Assembly (NCBI GenBank): GCA_973895155.1
Contig: OZ316898.1
Coordinates: 372,001-436,000, forward strand
Source of the DNA: Marsupella aquatica
Taxonomy: Eukaryota; Marchantiophyta
Direction: 5' to 3'
DNA: 64,000 nucleotides
Shown here: positions 24,467 through 35,323 of the stretch, in pieces
How the letters are laid out: each line of letters opens with the position of its first letter
Numbering within the stretch: the first letter of the stretch is position 1
Position numbers and translations under genes: made by a program
Notes under the pieces: generated by a model
What the model saw: the letters and a program-made list of their open reading frames with translations, nothing else
Told to the model about the DNA's origin: nothing
Database searches by the model: none

Positions 24467-25259
24467 CTGCAACAACATGTGTAGTCTCTGGAGTGATGTC
24501 CTAAACTACAGTGCCATGGAGCTCAGAGAATCGTTTCTGTACAGTTGGCCAATGCACTTTGGTCAACCCATGCTGGCCATGGACCAAAATCGCTCTGACC
24601 CCTGTAAACACTGCTGGGTGGTCACACTTTCTACGTTTCCCAGGCTCCATGTACACACACCCTACGTGATGACAGTGAATTTTGGAAGAATGGGTTCACC
24701 TGACAATACAAGGACAACAAAATTCCTGCTTTTTGAGTTGATCTGGCCCACTGGTGCTCAGGTCTGATTTTGATAGGTACAAGGGATATGTGAACAATAC
24801 GTACTAGGCACCTGCACGGATGCAGGACATTGTTTGAATATATACTACAAAATCCATATCCGTGGTGAAATGAAGTGCAACCAACTTGTCATGGCACATA
24901 CATATTTTGTTGTAAAGGAGGATACATTCAATGACAAACTTATAGGGCAATTTGATTAATTGCATGCCTGATAATTTATACGCTTACAACTTAGAAGTCC
25001 TGTTTTAATTTAGCAGTCTGATGAAAGTGTTTATGAAAATGAAGTGTTTATGAAAATGACCACTCAGCCTAAATACTTCCAAGAAGGCTTGTAAGGATAA
25101 GTTTGTATAGGCATGTACCCAGCCACTGACGCCAGAGCACAAGATAAGTGCTGCCTATATAAACTCGCCTACCCAACTCCTTTTCAAAATTGGAATCTCT
25201 GCAATCTCAAAAAATAGTACATCCACATCAGGTGCATTGTGCATGTACAATGTTCAGCT

Positions 25260-25940
25260 TCACAGCCAAGATATGTGATCTCTCACAGGAGTGCGCGAGG
25301 TAGGATCAATGGCATGGCGATGACAATAAAATATCCATCGATCAACACCATGTGCAGAGTGATCATAGATTTCTCTGTCACAAGCATAACCCTCTGCTTG
25401 ACGATCTTTCAGGCAATGATAGTGCCACATAGTGGGACACCTAGCACAGTGAACTATGTCAGTCCAGTAGTCATCATCATGCTCACCACATGCCTTGCAC
25501 CTATGAAGTGGGCAAGTTGTGGCATGAGCAGGCAAACACTCAAAACAGAAAAATCTCACACAAAAATGGTCTGGACATTTCCTAACATTTGCTGCAGCAT
25601 CAACAGAGCCCTCATAGGACCCCAACTTCCCACACTATGCACACTTAGCCTGCTTCTCCAAACAATCAGTGCACATCCAGTCTCCCTGGTGTGTTGACGG
25701 GAGGCCCACCCCTGGACAGTTGTTTTCTGCAGCAAGGTCAGACTCCGGGTTGAGGTGGAAATGCCTCATGCAAGGGCCCTCACAAATGACCAGGCCCCCA
25801 CCATCATCACAAATGGCATAACAATGAGCTGCCTTTTGGAAAATCTGACTTGCAGAGAAGTTAGTAGCATCTGCCCCAAGTACACCTGTGTTTCTCACCT
25901 CTGTCACACGCTTTTTGGCTTGAATTTTAGGTCGTGCCAT
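25260..25940 (-). pseudogene. EDM2-like tandem PHD-finger frame within CACTA-1
   Basis: Start ATG 25938-25940. One frame runs to 25260 with a single TAG at about 25632-25634. Part 1 has YAICDDGGGLVICEGPCMRHFH and a CTDCLEKQAKC end. Part 2 has CPDHFCVRFFCFECLPAHATTCPLHRCKACG, CARCPTMWHYHCL, and ends WIFYCHRHAIDPTSRTPVRD. This Cys/His order and the closing TPVRDHI segment resemble the PHD-finger block of plant EDM2, a nuclear protein that affects histone methylation at transposons and transposon-bearing introns. Only the PHD block is present; no methyltransferase-like EDM2 C-terminus is seen. The TAG may be a decayed CAG. Origin by gene capture is inference. Confidence 0.7.
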
Positions 25941-26598
25941 GCCTGCGCATGAGATAGACTCTACAGTTTAGCAGACTACACAGAAAGTAATATATATTTA
26001 GCATTTAAGGTACAAAGGCATTTAGATAGACTCTACAATTTAGCAGACTGCACAGAAAGTAAAATATATTTAGCATTTAAGATACAAAGGCATTTGCTAC
26101 TGCAATGAATTGGAATGGCCACACAAGGATGTAGAGCAGACATACTTTTGGTATGTTGAGCCCACACACAAACCTGATCCCCTAATACAATTGCTCCACC
26201 AACACCTCAATTTTAATTGTGGCTATGATTCACCAAAGGAGATCTGCAACAACATTTCATGCATTTGAATCACATACAATAGTCGTGACATGTAAAACAG
26301 GCATTCTTCGAAGAGGATTGGTATGAAGCAGTGTCATAAGGGTTGAAATTTATACATCCTAAATAGGCTATGATAGTGGCTGAGACAAATAAGTGATGCA
26401 TAAATCACATTTTACAGGTTATCACATGGCCCATTAATTCATTGAACGTTGCAATGTTCACCAGGTTAAAGCAATCATGAAAGCAGTCTTTCAATAGAGA
26501 CTTTTATGCGAGTTTGCTAGCCTCCTAAATTAGGATATTTTGCTTAGTGCAGGCATAATAGGATATAAGTTATGTACTGTTGACCCTAAACCTTGGAC
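25941..26598. other. CACTA-1 AT-rich spacer with a short direct repeat
   Basis: There is no coding signal. A tandem pair of about 70 bp lies at 25965-26095, sharing TTTAGCAGACT, CACAGAAAGTAA and ATATATTTAGCATTTAAG. Confidence 0.6.
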
Positions 26599-26895
26599 CT
26601 CGGGGGTTTCACTTCCACAAAAATGACATATCACGTGCGACAAAGGATAGGGTCATTTTATTGGTTCTAAGGGAAGACTTAAGAATTTTTGTAGAAGAAC
26701 AATAGGGTCTTTTAAATTCAATTTTGAGACTTATAAGAATATTAGGGTATTTTTAATCCAATTTTTAGAATATTCCAAGAATATTCCAACTTTCTAGGGG
26801 TTAAAAAATTTAAAAAATTTCTTACATTTTAGGGGGTCCGAGGCCTAAAAACATCGCAGGCGATGGGGAGGTCCCCATATAGTGAGACCCCCGAG
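26599..26895. mobile_element. MITE-like insertion, 297 bp
   Basis: The ends are inverted: CTCGGGGGTTTCACTT on the left and, in reverse complement, CTCGGGGGTCTCACTA on the right. Flanking octamers CCTTGGAC and CCCTGGAC match at 7 of 8 bases, suggesting an 8-bp target duplication (hAT-like). The interior is AT-rich and has no open frame. Confidence 0.55.
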
Positions 26896-26974
26896 CCCTG
26901 GACCCAAAATTGCTCATACATCAAAATTTTAAGTAAATATCCTCTGTGTTGAAGTCAGAGTGTTAAGCTATAGG

Positions 26975-27467
26975 TCAATGGTATCTGGTCTGTGCATGCG
27001 GTGTGACAAGTGGTCCTCTAGAGCATGTGATCCAAACATGTGTAGACACCAAAGTCACCGGTGGTGGGGTCTGGGAGGGCAGGACAAGTGACATCACCAG
27101 GCACACTGTAGGATGGCGAGTGGTTCTAGATGATACATTGTGCTCTATGCAAAAATTGGCATCCAAGAGAACGGTCATCCAATTCTGGGCCAGAAGCCCT
27201 ACAGGCAGGACAATCATATTGGCAACTGTGTACACACCCTTGGCACCTAATTTGTGGCGGGTCATGTACAAGAGACACAAATACCAAGGATGTCGGGAAG
27301 GGTACTGAAGCAGGTAGAGGCCGGCTGTAGTTGTTCCTGGAAACAACAGGGTACTCAAAGTACCATGCAGACTGAGCTAGAAGGATCCCAAGTCTGACAT
27401 ACTCAAGGCGCAACATCTCTGCCTTGCGTGCAAGTCGCACATGTTCAGCGTTGCGGGTCCTCACCAT
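26975..27467 (-). other. Cys-rich coding-like fragment in CACTA-1, unrecognised
   Basis: Overlapping minus-strand frames include a CQGCVHSCQYDCPACRASG segment with Cys spacing like a zinc-binding module. Its ends are undefined. It lies upstream of the EDM2-like PHD frame on the same strand and could be another exon of that gene. I do not recognise a family. Confidence 0.3.
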
Positions 27468-29612
27468 AAGTGTTGCTTTCGTTGTGATGTCCTCTGTTCA
27501 CGTCCTTTGATGAGCAAGGTGAGCAGGAGGTCGACTTGCCTCGCCAACAGCAACCACCTAAACTAATCAGTTCCCACTCATTGTCTTGGTTCCAACTACA
27601 GGTCATAGTATACACATAGCATGAAACGTGCATAGTACATATTTGATTCTGAGTTTATGAGTTTCCTAAGACAAAGAGCTTGGTGATAAACCCATATTCT
27701 CGACGGACATGTATATCAATCATATTAAAATCCTGTTTTTTCATCCAGAAAGACCGAAAGTCTCACCTTGCAGGTTGCAGCAGAGAGAAAATTCACTGGT
27801 TGTCGTGTTGTGCAAGTGAACCTCCACTGATGCCCCCGGTGTAGCCCCTCAGATGCAAGTGACACTTACCAACTCCCAAGTTGCCTGGTCTAACAGAAAA
27901 TGCTTATATCTTCATAACTTTATAGAGCAAGTACATGATCACATACTTCTGGATCTATTCATATTTGGAACTCTTGCCAACTACAACTCCCATTATGCAC
28001 AAGCTCACATCAACAGAGAAAGATACAGAATGCATACTTACTATGGCTCTAAGCACCTTCACTACCTTGTTGAACCCAGTCCTGAAGTCTTTTCAACGTG
28101 TTTGTTGTGCTATCTCCTTTGGCACCCAACACCTTAGTCCTTGATGTAACAGAATGCGATTTTACAAGTTAGATGCTTTGGAACCTTCTATGGTCTTAGC
28201 TGAATTGATGTCATCGTAAGTGGTGAAAGACAAGGAAGACGAAAGCTGGTTGAAGAGCTGTGGACAACACACTAGCATGAAGTGCTTCAACCAATCCACT
28301 GCCAAACGGAACTCTTACACAGTCACATTCTTTCAGTAAACAGAAACTCAGTCAAACTTCATAATCAAAGTACAGACTCTGAAGGACCAAAGGAGGATGT
28401 TGTGAGTTTCTCTGTTGTTTAATGTGTTACCCTTCTAGTTTCGAAGTTAGCAAATGCTGAATAATGTGTCTACCAGATCTTCGAAAAGAAGCCCACCACA
28501 ATTAAGAACTTCGGTATCTGGGTGAGGTATCAGAGTTGTACAGGTTATCCCAACATGTACAAGAAATATCGTGATACCACATTAAACAACCACACAGCAG
28601 ATGTATGATGAGATGGCTTCTTGTCATAGAGTTTGGTTCCCTTGCATCCAGATCATCAAGACTACGACAGTCCCTGTCTCTCTGTGCAAGCGAGAAAGTA
28701 CCAAGCAGTTCCATGATTCAAAGATCAAGTTCCCCTTGACGTACCGCAAGATTCAACCTCCATCGCGAAAGCTAAAGACGACTTACAAGGCCACCAAGCC
28801 CAACACATTTGTTTGAGTAGTGCGGGTGCAGGTTCCCAATTTTGAAACAATTTGGCTCATTTTATGTCCCGAGGGACTCCAGGAGTTTATGTATTGAGTT
28901 TCTAGGTCAAGATGCTTAATATAAGGAAATTCAATTATCACCTCGTTCCCAACTTCTATTAATTGAATATACACAAGCTGGAAGCAAGAAGACAAGCCAC
29001 AATCTAGCATCTTAGCCAAACACAATCGTCCCGACAAAGCAAAACTCAGCTGGACAGAAGTCACTCGGATCCACAAAAAATTGAAGATTCACCTCCAAGC
29101 CGGAGGCCGATCACTTCAGTACAACAGCTTCTGGACGGAACAAACTCTGCTCAGCCCCACAGAAACACAAATGTTAAGGCTCCAAGTCAGAGCTCACAAA
29201 CAGAAACTCAGATAAATAACATTCAAAATCTGTCCACGTTTGTGCAAAGTGTACATATTCATTCTTCTGGAATGAACACGCAATGCATACATCGCCTAGA
29301 CACAGTCATTATAAATCATTGGGCAATTGGGGACCACTAAGCAGGTGTGTTCCTATTTCGAGGCTACAGGAAAGGATAGAGTGACACCAAACTGAAGAGT
29401 ACACCAAAAGAAAAACAGCAAGAACCAAAGTCAATCATGTGTGGATAAATTGCACATGGGAAGTTCCCCTGAAGAAGCACCAGTTGCTAACATTGTCACC
29501 CGAACCACACCCAGTTTATTACCTCAATGTCTTCAGCCTCAATATCCAATCCTCAGCCCCCTGGTGCTTCCGTGTTTGTTCTGAAAATTTCTGTGATGAA
29601 ATAATTATTTGT
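27468..29612. other. CACTA-1 stretch with no gene seen
   Basis: No domain-bearing open frame. A segment near 29275-29302 (ACGCAATGCATACATC, then CCTAGACA) recurs near 40485-40512 in the right arm of CACTA-1, so the two arms share at least one short repeat. Confidence 0.45.
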
Positions 29613-30208
29613 CACACCATTCTGAGTAGTGTAGTAGTATATCGTGCTATTAGAGTATGTATGTTTGGTATGAGTGCTATTGGAGCCGATAAGGTTCTGT
29701 CAGGTTTGTGTGAGAGGGTACTTCTCACTTGTGAGGCATTGAAAGGTCATCTTTCAATGTTGAGCCTTGGAGAGAGAGGAGCTTGAGTGTGGCTATGGTG
29801 GCTGTGAGCTCCGCTTGTGTAATGTGGATTCCTTGAGTAGTGCAAGGTGCGTTGGCTTGACATACGTGTGTGATCGGATCGGTGCGGGATTGATGGGGTA
29901 TTGTTGACCGAGATCGTTGTGCCGATTGTATGGAGATTACATTGAAAGATCACATTCGAAATCTGTTGTACGGACTGTGCGGACAGAAGTTCGATTGATT
30001 GAGTTGTCGACGGTTCGTGGTAGCTCGGATCGTGTGTTGTTATCGAACAGATCGTTGGTATCTTGACCTATATCGTTGTTGTCCGATCGGCTTGCTTCCC
30101 AATCGATGTACAGATCTGTGATTGGTGACAAGTTTTGAGTTGGAGGTCGATTGATGATTCGTGGAGGAAAGCGAATGTTGAGTAGATGTTGGACAGTGGA
30201 AGTCGATC

Positions 30209-30300
30209 CGTGAGGCTTCAGATCCGATTGCCGACTACTGTGAGGCTTCAGATCTGATTGTCGGCTACTGTGGGGCTTCAGATCTGATTGCCGGCTATTG
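30209..30300. repeat. Three tandem units of about 32-35 bp
   Basis: GTGAGGCTTCAGATCCGATTGCC is repeated three times with small changes, separated by GGCTACT or similar. It lies in the divergent part of family-R copy 2. Confidence 0.8.
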
Positions 30301-30534
30301 TTGGACGATGTTGGCAAGGCGCAGGTGAAGCGACGGCTCTTTTCCTGAAGGAACGGAGCTGCCAATGCCCCGTGCGACGGTATCATCATTTCAGTGAAAG
30401 AAACGAGGGTCAAAGGTGTTGAATCAAGCTGCTGCCAGTTCTGTGGAAGGGCTGCGTTTTTCATGAAGGAAATCGACAGTTTTTGGGAGCTTTTCGTGAA
30501 GGAAGTAGTCATTTTTGGGGTCAGGTGTGAGGCG

Positions 30535-30765
30535 CACGAGGTCACCCATCCCGAAAGTGCTCGCGCGAGGCGACGCGTGAGGTCACCCATCCCGAAAGTG
30601 CTCCCAACCGTGAGCGCGAAGTCACTCATCGCGAGCGCAGGCAGGCGCGAGGTCGAGGTCACCCATCCCGGGGCTATTCCGGGCCGTGAGCGCGAGGGGA
30701 GGCACAAGGTCGAGCGCGAGGAAGTCACCCATCCCGGGGCTATTCCCAGCCGCGAGCGCTTAACT
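30535..30765. repeat. GC-rich imperfect tandem repeats
   Basis: Four to five copies of GAGGTCACCCATCCC followed by GAAAGTGCTC or GGGGCTATTCC and GTGAGCGCGAG. It is much richer in CpG than its surroundings. Confidence 0.8.
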
Positions 30766-31305
30766 GGCAAGTTCTCATCCCACCTTGTGTACACACAAGC
30801 TTTGACAACTTGTTGTTTAGATTCAAGCGCTAGGGGGCTTTATACACTTCCTGGTTTGTTTAGAGGCCTATTCTAGGCCAAATCAGAGGCTGTTTGAGGG
30901 TTTTTGATACTTCTGAGTCCATCTAGACTCACAGATTGAACCAATTTTGCCTTGGTTCTCATCTATAACATTGGAGTGCCATTGTGAAGCCTATTATGAA
31001 GGCTCTTCCTTGAACCTTATGCACATTGTCATATTGATTTGCATTTGCTTTTGTGTGGAGAGTTGAATGGTATCCATTCTTGTTTCTGGATCCTCTTCAC
31101 ACATGTTTCCTGTTTATGCGCCATGTTAGTTTCGTGTGGGCGCTTGATTCCATAGGAGTGATCCGGGTTTGCAACTGGACATTCTAGTGTGCTGTGTATT
31201 TCTCTCTTGGTGATGTTGGAGTGATGCCCAACACACTATGGTGAGTGCTTGTGGTGCTGACAGGGATAGATTGCCCTTAGGGTTAGCACATAGATTAGGT
31301 TAGGG

Positions 31306-33651
31306 TTGGTCACCACGGATTCTTCTGGTGCTGCTGGATTACCCGATGGACGACGGACCGGTTTCACTCGGAGTAGGGCACAGTTTCGGCCAGCGGCATT
31401 GGTAGCAGTCAGCAGTGCAGCTTCAGACAGTGATTCTGATGAGGACTCAGTGACCAGTTCTCCTCATCATCACGTGGTTGCACCTTTGTTGTGGGATATG
31501 GACGAGATGTACGGGGCTACAAAGGGCCCACGACGATACTCTGGTGCAGTTGGCACAATTGATCTGGATGACTTCATCCAGGAGTTTGATACGTGGTGCG
31601 ATATGCAGACATTGCGTAATGTCACGTTGTTTACCCCTTTCATGGCATGGAAGGGATTATTCCAGCATTTGGAGGGGCCACCCATGAATGACTACCATGA
31701 GTTTCGGAAGGCTCATTTGGTTGAGATTGAGGCATGGAGGCAGCATTGGTCGCCTAATTACGTGTCCATCACCTATGGCACTAGTGCGGCTGCCCAACCA
31801 ATTGCCACAGCTGCTGCTTCTTCTAGCAGCACTAGCCAGAGTGGCACACCATCCACCACCAACACTCCAGCAGCATCCACCACTACTCCTGCCGGTGTGA
31901 TTGTGACAGGAACTGGAGTTGCGCCAGCATTTAATCTTGTGGTGGAATTCTTTGAGGTACTGAAGTAGAACTATCAGGGTGTGAGAACTGATAAGTTGAA
32001 GGGTCTTCAGGAGTTCCAACGCAAGACTGGAGAGAGCCTACGTGAGGCATACACACGTATGCGCAGATTGATCACTGTCACCAAGGGAGTGACAGAGGCT
32101 CAGGCAGTCCAGTTTTGGTATGCAATTCTGGACAGAGAATTGCGACGCAGAGTGAGAGATGTCACTCTGCTTAGGGATTCAGATCCCACATTAGCAGTTG
32201 TTTTCACCCTTTCGGAGCGCATTGAGCTCAATATGGTGAATGAGAAGGTGGTGACTTCCGGATTTGCCAAGGAAGCACCAAAGGCTGCATCTACATCCAC
32301 ACCACAGCCTACTGCACGGAAGAGCCAGAGGGAGAAGCCTACTGCACGAGAGTCTACCAGCCAGAGACCTATGCCCTCTTATGCTGGACAGCAGTCAGGA
32401 TGTTGGACCTGTGGTGGGGATCATGCACAGAGATATTGTCCAGATCATAGAGGATCAGGGGGAGCATCAGCGCCTGATCAGCGACAGTGTGATCATTGTG
32501 GAGCTCCTGGACACACCAAGGATAGGTGTTTCTCACTCCACCCTGAGTTACGGAGAGGAGGATCCCGTACACATGATCAGGGAAGAGGAGGTAGAGGTGG
32601 TGGACGTGGTCGTGGCATGCCACATGCAGGGAGACAGGGAGGTGACGCTGCCCCTGCTATAACCATAGATCCAAAGGATGCTAAGATTGCTCAATTGGAG
32701 CAACAACTAGCTGCCATGGCTAGTTCCCAGGTGAGACCTAATTCTGGTGATGGGGCATCTACATCCTATGGACCTTCCACATCCCATGGTCCTTCCACAT
32801 CTTATGGAGCTGATGGAGACCTTGCCACCATGGGATTCATGTGTGGCACTGCACATATTGATGCATCAGCAGCTTTGACACGTGGGGCAGCCAAAGCTCT
32901 TGAGCCCCGAGGAGCAGTAGTGGAGTTAGATCCACAAAGGGGGGATGCACGTCGGCAGACAAAGCTTCCTCAGTCTTTTACATTGTCAGAGACAATTCAG
33001 ACTGCCTCTATGAACCCGGTTCGGACAAACCCTGATGTGGGTAAGTTGGCAGAATCAGGTAGTGATGCAGCAGGGATGACATGTACCTTGCTGGGGGCGG
33101 CTACTGCCATAGTACGCACCCCATTATTTTCAGCGACAGACATGCTGAACTTGGGAGTTGGTCCTGCAGAAGTGTTCAGATTGGCAGCTACACTCTGTGA
33201 GGACACTCCAGTGGTTGCTTCCCATGTAGAAGCAACTTGTAGTGTTGATGCAGTGAAGACCATGCCACCTACTGCTACTAGTGAGACATGGCATGCAGCA
33301 GCAGCGAGGTTGGTGGATTTACCAGCACGCCCTGCATTTGAGAGGACTAGGTTTAAACCTAGTGTTGTGTCATTGGATAATCGGAGTGGTATCTTCCGAT
33401 TAGTTGGGCCTTCTGGAGCAGTATACCAGCCAGAGAGAGTGTTACTGGATACTGGTGCTCAGCCCTTGATGTTGGGGAAGTCTGCCATACGTGGATTGGG
33501 ACTGCGTCCAGAGGATTTGGAGGATTGTCCCTTTCCCATTCAGACTTCATTGGGGGGACCTACACCTACACAGCATATCACCAGGAGACCACTTGATTTG
33601 AGGATTCAGGAAGGTCATACCACAGATACAGGCGCGAGCTATTCTGACTAA
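31306..33651 (+). pseudogene. Gypsy gag and protease
   Basis: One frame covers 31306-33651, with a TAG at 31966-31968 where a CAG codon would keep a Gln in the gag core. No clear ATG at the N-terminus was found; the first good ATG is at 31498. The gag core includes FFEVLK, then GLQEFQRKTGESLREAY and ELRRRVRDV segments. Two zinc knuckles follow (CWTCGGDHAQRYC; CDHCGAPGHTKDRC), then an Arg/Gly-rich stretch. The protease carries LLDTGAQPLMLG. Gag packages the RNA and protease matures the polyprotein. The frame ends just before the methyltransferase frame. Confidence 0.9.
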
Positions 33652-35278
33652 GGCAGAGTCATATGATGTGTTGGTGGGATGTACAGTGCTCTACCCCATG
33701 GGATTTATTCTTGATTTTTGGGAGGAATCAGTGTCATATAGACCTGATTGGCAATCAGGAGATGCTCGATTGAGCAAATTGCCAGTGAGATTTAGTGGAC
33801 CTGTGGGAGGCTCTAAATCCACACCATTGTCTTTGGCAGCATTCAGTGGTGTAATTGCTGGACCTGATGATTTGATTGAGGGTAATGCGCATGCAGCCGA
33901 TGTTCCACCATTGGAGGAGTCTCATGAGGAGCACATCATGCGAGGGTTACCTGTTGGCAGTGTTGTGCCACCAGTGTGGGGCACTGCACAAGCCTTGCCA
34001 CAGGCAGCAGCACGATTGGTACATGATGCATGGCGTCATGCTTTTACACCACAGTCAGGAGTAGAGCAGTCTCTTGCAGATGGACCTGTGACTCTTTCAC
34101 CATTGGATACCACTCCTATTGCTTGGCAATATCCACCGGAGGGTATTTGTTTGTTGGATCTTTTTGGTGGGATTAGCACTGGATTGGCTGCTATTCTTCA
34201 GGCAGGAATTCCTATGCGTCGTTATTTATATGTGGAGATAGATGAGACAGCACGGAGGGTCTCATTGCAACATGTGGCTATGTTGGTGGATAGATATCCA
34301 CAATTGCTACCAGTGGATGCTGTTCGTGGTTATCAGCATGCACTACCTGCTGATATTTCATTGTTGGGGGCGGATCATCTACATCGTGTTGGCCCCATTG
34401 ATTTGGTGATTGCTGGTTGGCCATGTCAGGGCCAATCTAGAGCTGGCGTTGGGCATGGACTTCATGATCCACGCTCTGCATTATTTTGGGAGATGTTACG
34501 GGTGCTGCGTCACCTCCAGTTACATCAGACACAGTCTCCAGCATACATTTTGGAGAATGTGCCATTGTTAGGTGATGATCGTAGTCGGATTGTTGCCAGT
34601 GTTCACCAGGTGAGGTCTTGGATTGGACCTGCTGTGTTATTGGATGCTGCACGTGTGGGTTCTCGTGCACATCGTCCACGCTTATGGTGGACTAATTTGA
34701 TCCCATGTGAGGTGCTGAAGCGCGCATTTGACAGCATTCCACGCTCACCAGTCTTAGTGGTGGATGATATTTTGGATCCAGGGCGTCGTGCACAGGGTGT
34801 GACCCAACCTGATAGACCTCCATTGGCAATGGTCAATGCAGTTGGGTGCCCACATTGTGCATTACCCACTCTTGTAAGCCACTCTGCTTCATATGCATTC
34901 AGAGCAGGTGGCCCTGGACTTGTATGGGACACAGCTCTCCAGCAGTTAGTGGAGCCTACTGCTGATGAGGGAGAGCGTGCTATGGGATTTTTGACTAGCA
35001 CCACTGCAGTTGCCTCTGTGTCAGAGGGTTTGCGGCGCCAGGTTCTTGGTCAAGCAATGGATTTGAATTGTTTGACTTGGATTATCAGCTTGGGAGTAGC
35101 TGAACAGTTGCGGATGCGCTCTGCCGGAATTACTGATTGTCCCTTGGTGAGCTTGCGGTCCACTGAGACAGTATTGACCACAGCTGGGGGCGAGCAGACA
35201 GTCCATGGCCCTATGACAGGATTGGCAGCTGGACAGATTGTTGAGCAAGAAGAGACTGCTCAATCTACTGCTAAATAG
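33602..35278 (+). CDS. DNMT3-like cytosine-5 DNA methyltransferase domain in Gypsy pol
   Basis: Would transfer a methyl group from SAM to cytosine C5 in DNA. Residue numbers count from the codon at 33668. Motif I is LLDLFGGISTGLAAI (162-176), with DNMT3-type FxGIxTG. Motif IV is GWPCQGQS, with catalytic Cys253 (codon 34424-34426). Motif VI is ILENV (295-299). Motif VIII is HRPRLWWTNL (335-344). A motif X-like segment is LRRQVLGQAMDLN near the C-terminus. The whole catalytic order is open. DNMT3 proteins usually have PCN; here it is PCQ. It is in the same frame as reverse transcriptase, separated by one TAG, and follows the protease by a frame change near 33600. There is no ATG at the frame start, so it would be made as part of the polyprotein. 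Activity is not known. Confidence 0.9.
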   Translation, partial: GFRKVIPQIQARAILTKAESYDVLVGCTVLYPMGFILDFWEESVSYRPDWQSGDARLSKLPVRFSGPVGGSKSTPLSLAAFSGVIAGPDDLIEGNAHAADVPPLEESHEEHIMRGLPVGSVVPPVWGTAQALPQAAARLVHDAWRHAFTPQSGVEQSLADGPVTLSPLDTTPIAWQYPPEGICLLDLFGGISTGLAAILQAGIPMRRYLYVEIDETARRVSLQHVAMLVDRYPQLLPVDAVRGYQHALPADISLLGADHLHRVGPIDLVIAGWPCQGQSRAGVGHGLHDPRSALFWEMLRVLRHLQLHQTQSPAYILENVPLLGDDRSRIVASVHQVRSWIGPAVLLDAARVGSRAHRPRLWWTNLIPCEVLKRAFDSIPRSPVLVVDDILDPGRRAQGVTQPDRPPLAMVNAVGCPHCALPTLVSHSASYAFRAGGPGLVWDTALQQLVEPTADEGERAMGFLTSTTAVASVSEGLRRQVLGQAMDLNCLTWIISLGVAEQLRMRSAGITDCPLVSLRSTETVLTTAGGEQTVHGPMTGLAAGQIVEQEETAQSTAK

Positions 35279-35323
35279 CAATCATCGGCTATCTCTTCTA
35301 CCCTACAAAGAGATATTAGGGAT

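Larger units (their letters stand above)
29613..30840 (-). mobile_element. Family-R retroelement fragment, copy 2, in CACTA-1
   Basis: Starts TGTCACACCATTCT and follows copy 1 (6282 onward) for about 550 bp. The remainder differs: it holds an approximately 35-bp triplicate (about 30209-30300, GGCTTCAGATCTGATTG) and GC-rich repeats (30535-30765). A minus-strand frame at 29937-30794 is open, but it is repetitive (three SRQSDLKPH units) and shows no gag core. The right border is estimated. Confidence 0.6.

Noticed and set aside
31182-31200. CTAGTG near the Gypsy 5' side as a CACTA right end
   Set aside because: No inverted partner or subterminal motif nearby.
32264-32662. Alternative plus-strand frame over Gypsy gag
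   Set aside because: Overlaps the zinc-knuckle region in a different phase; Met/His-rich shadow only.
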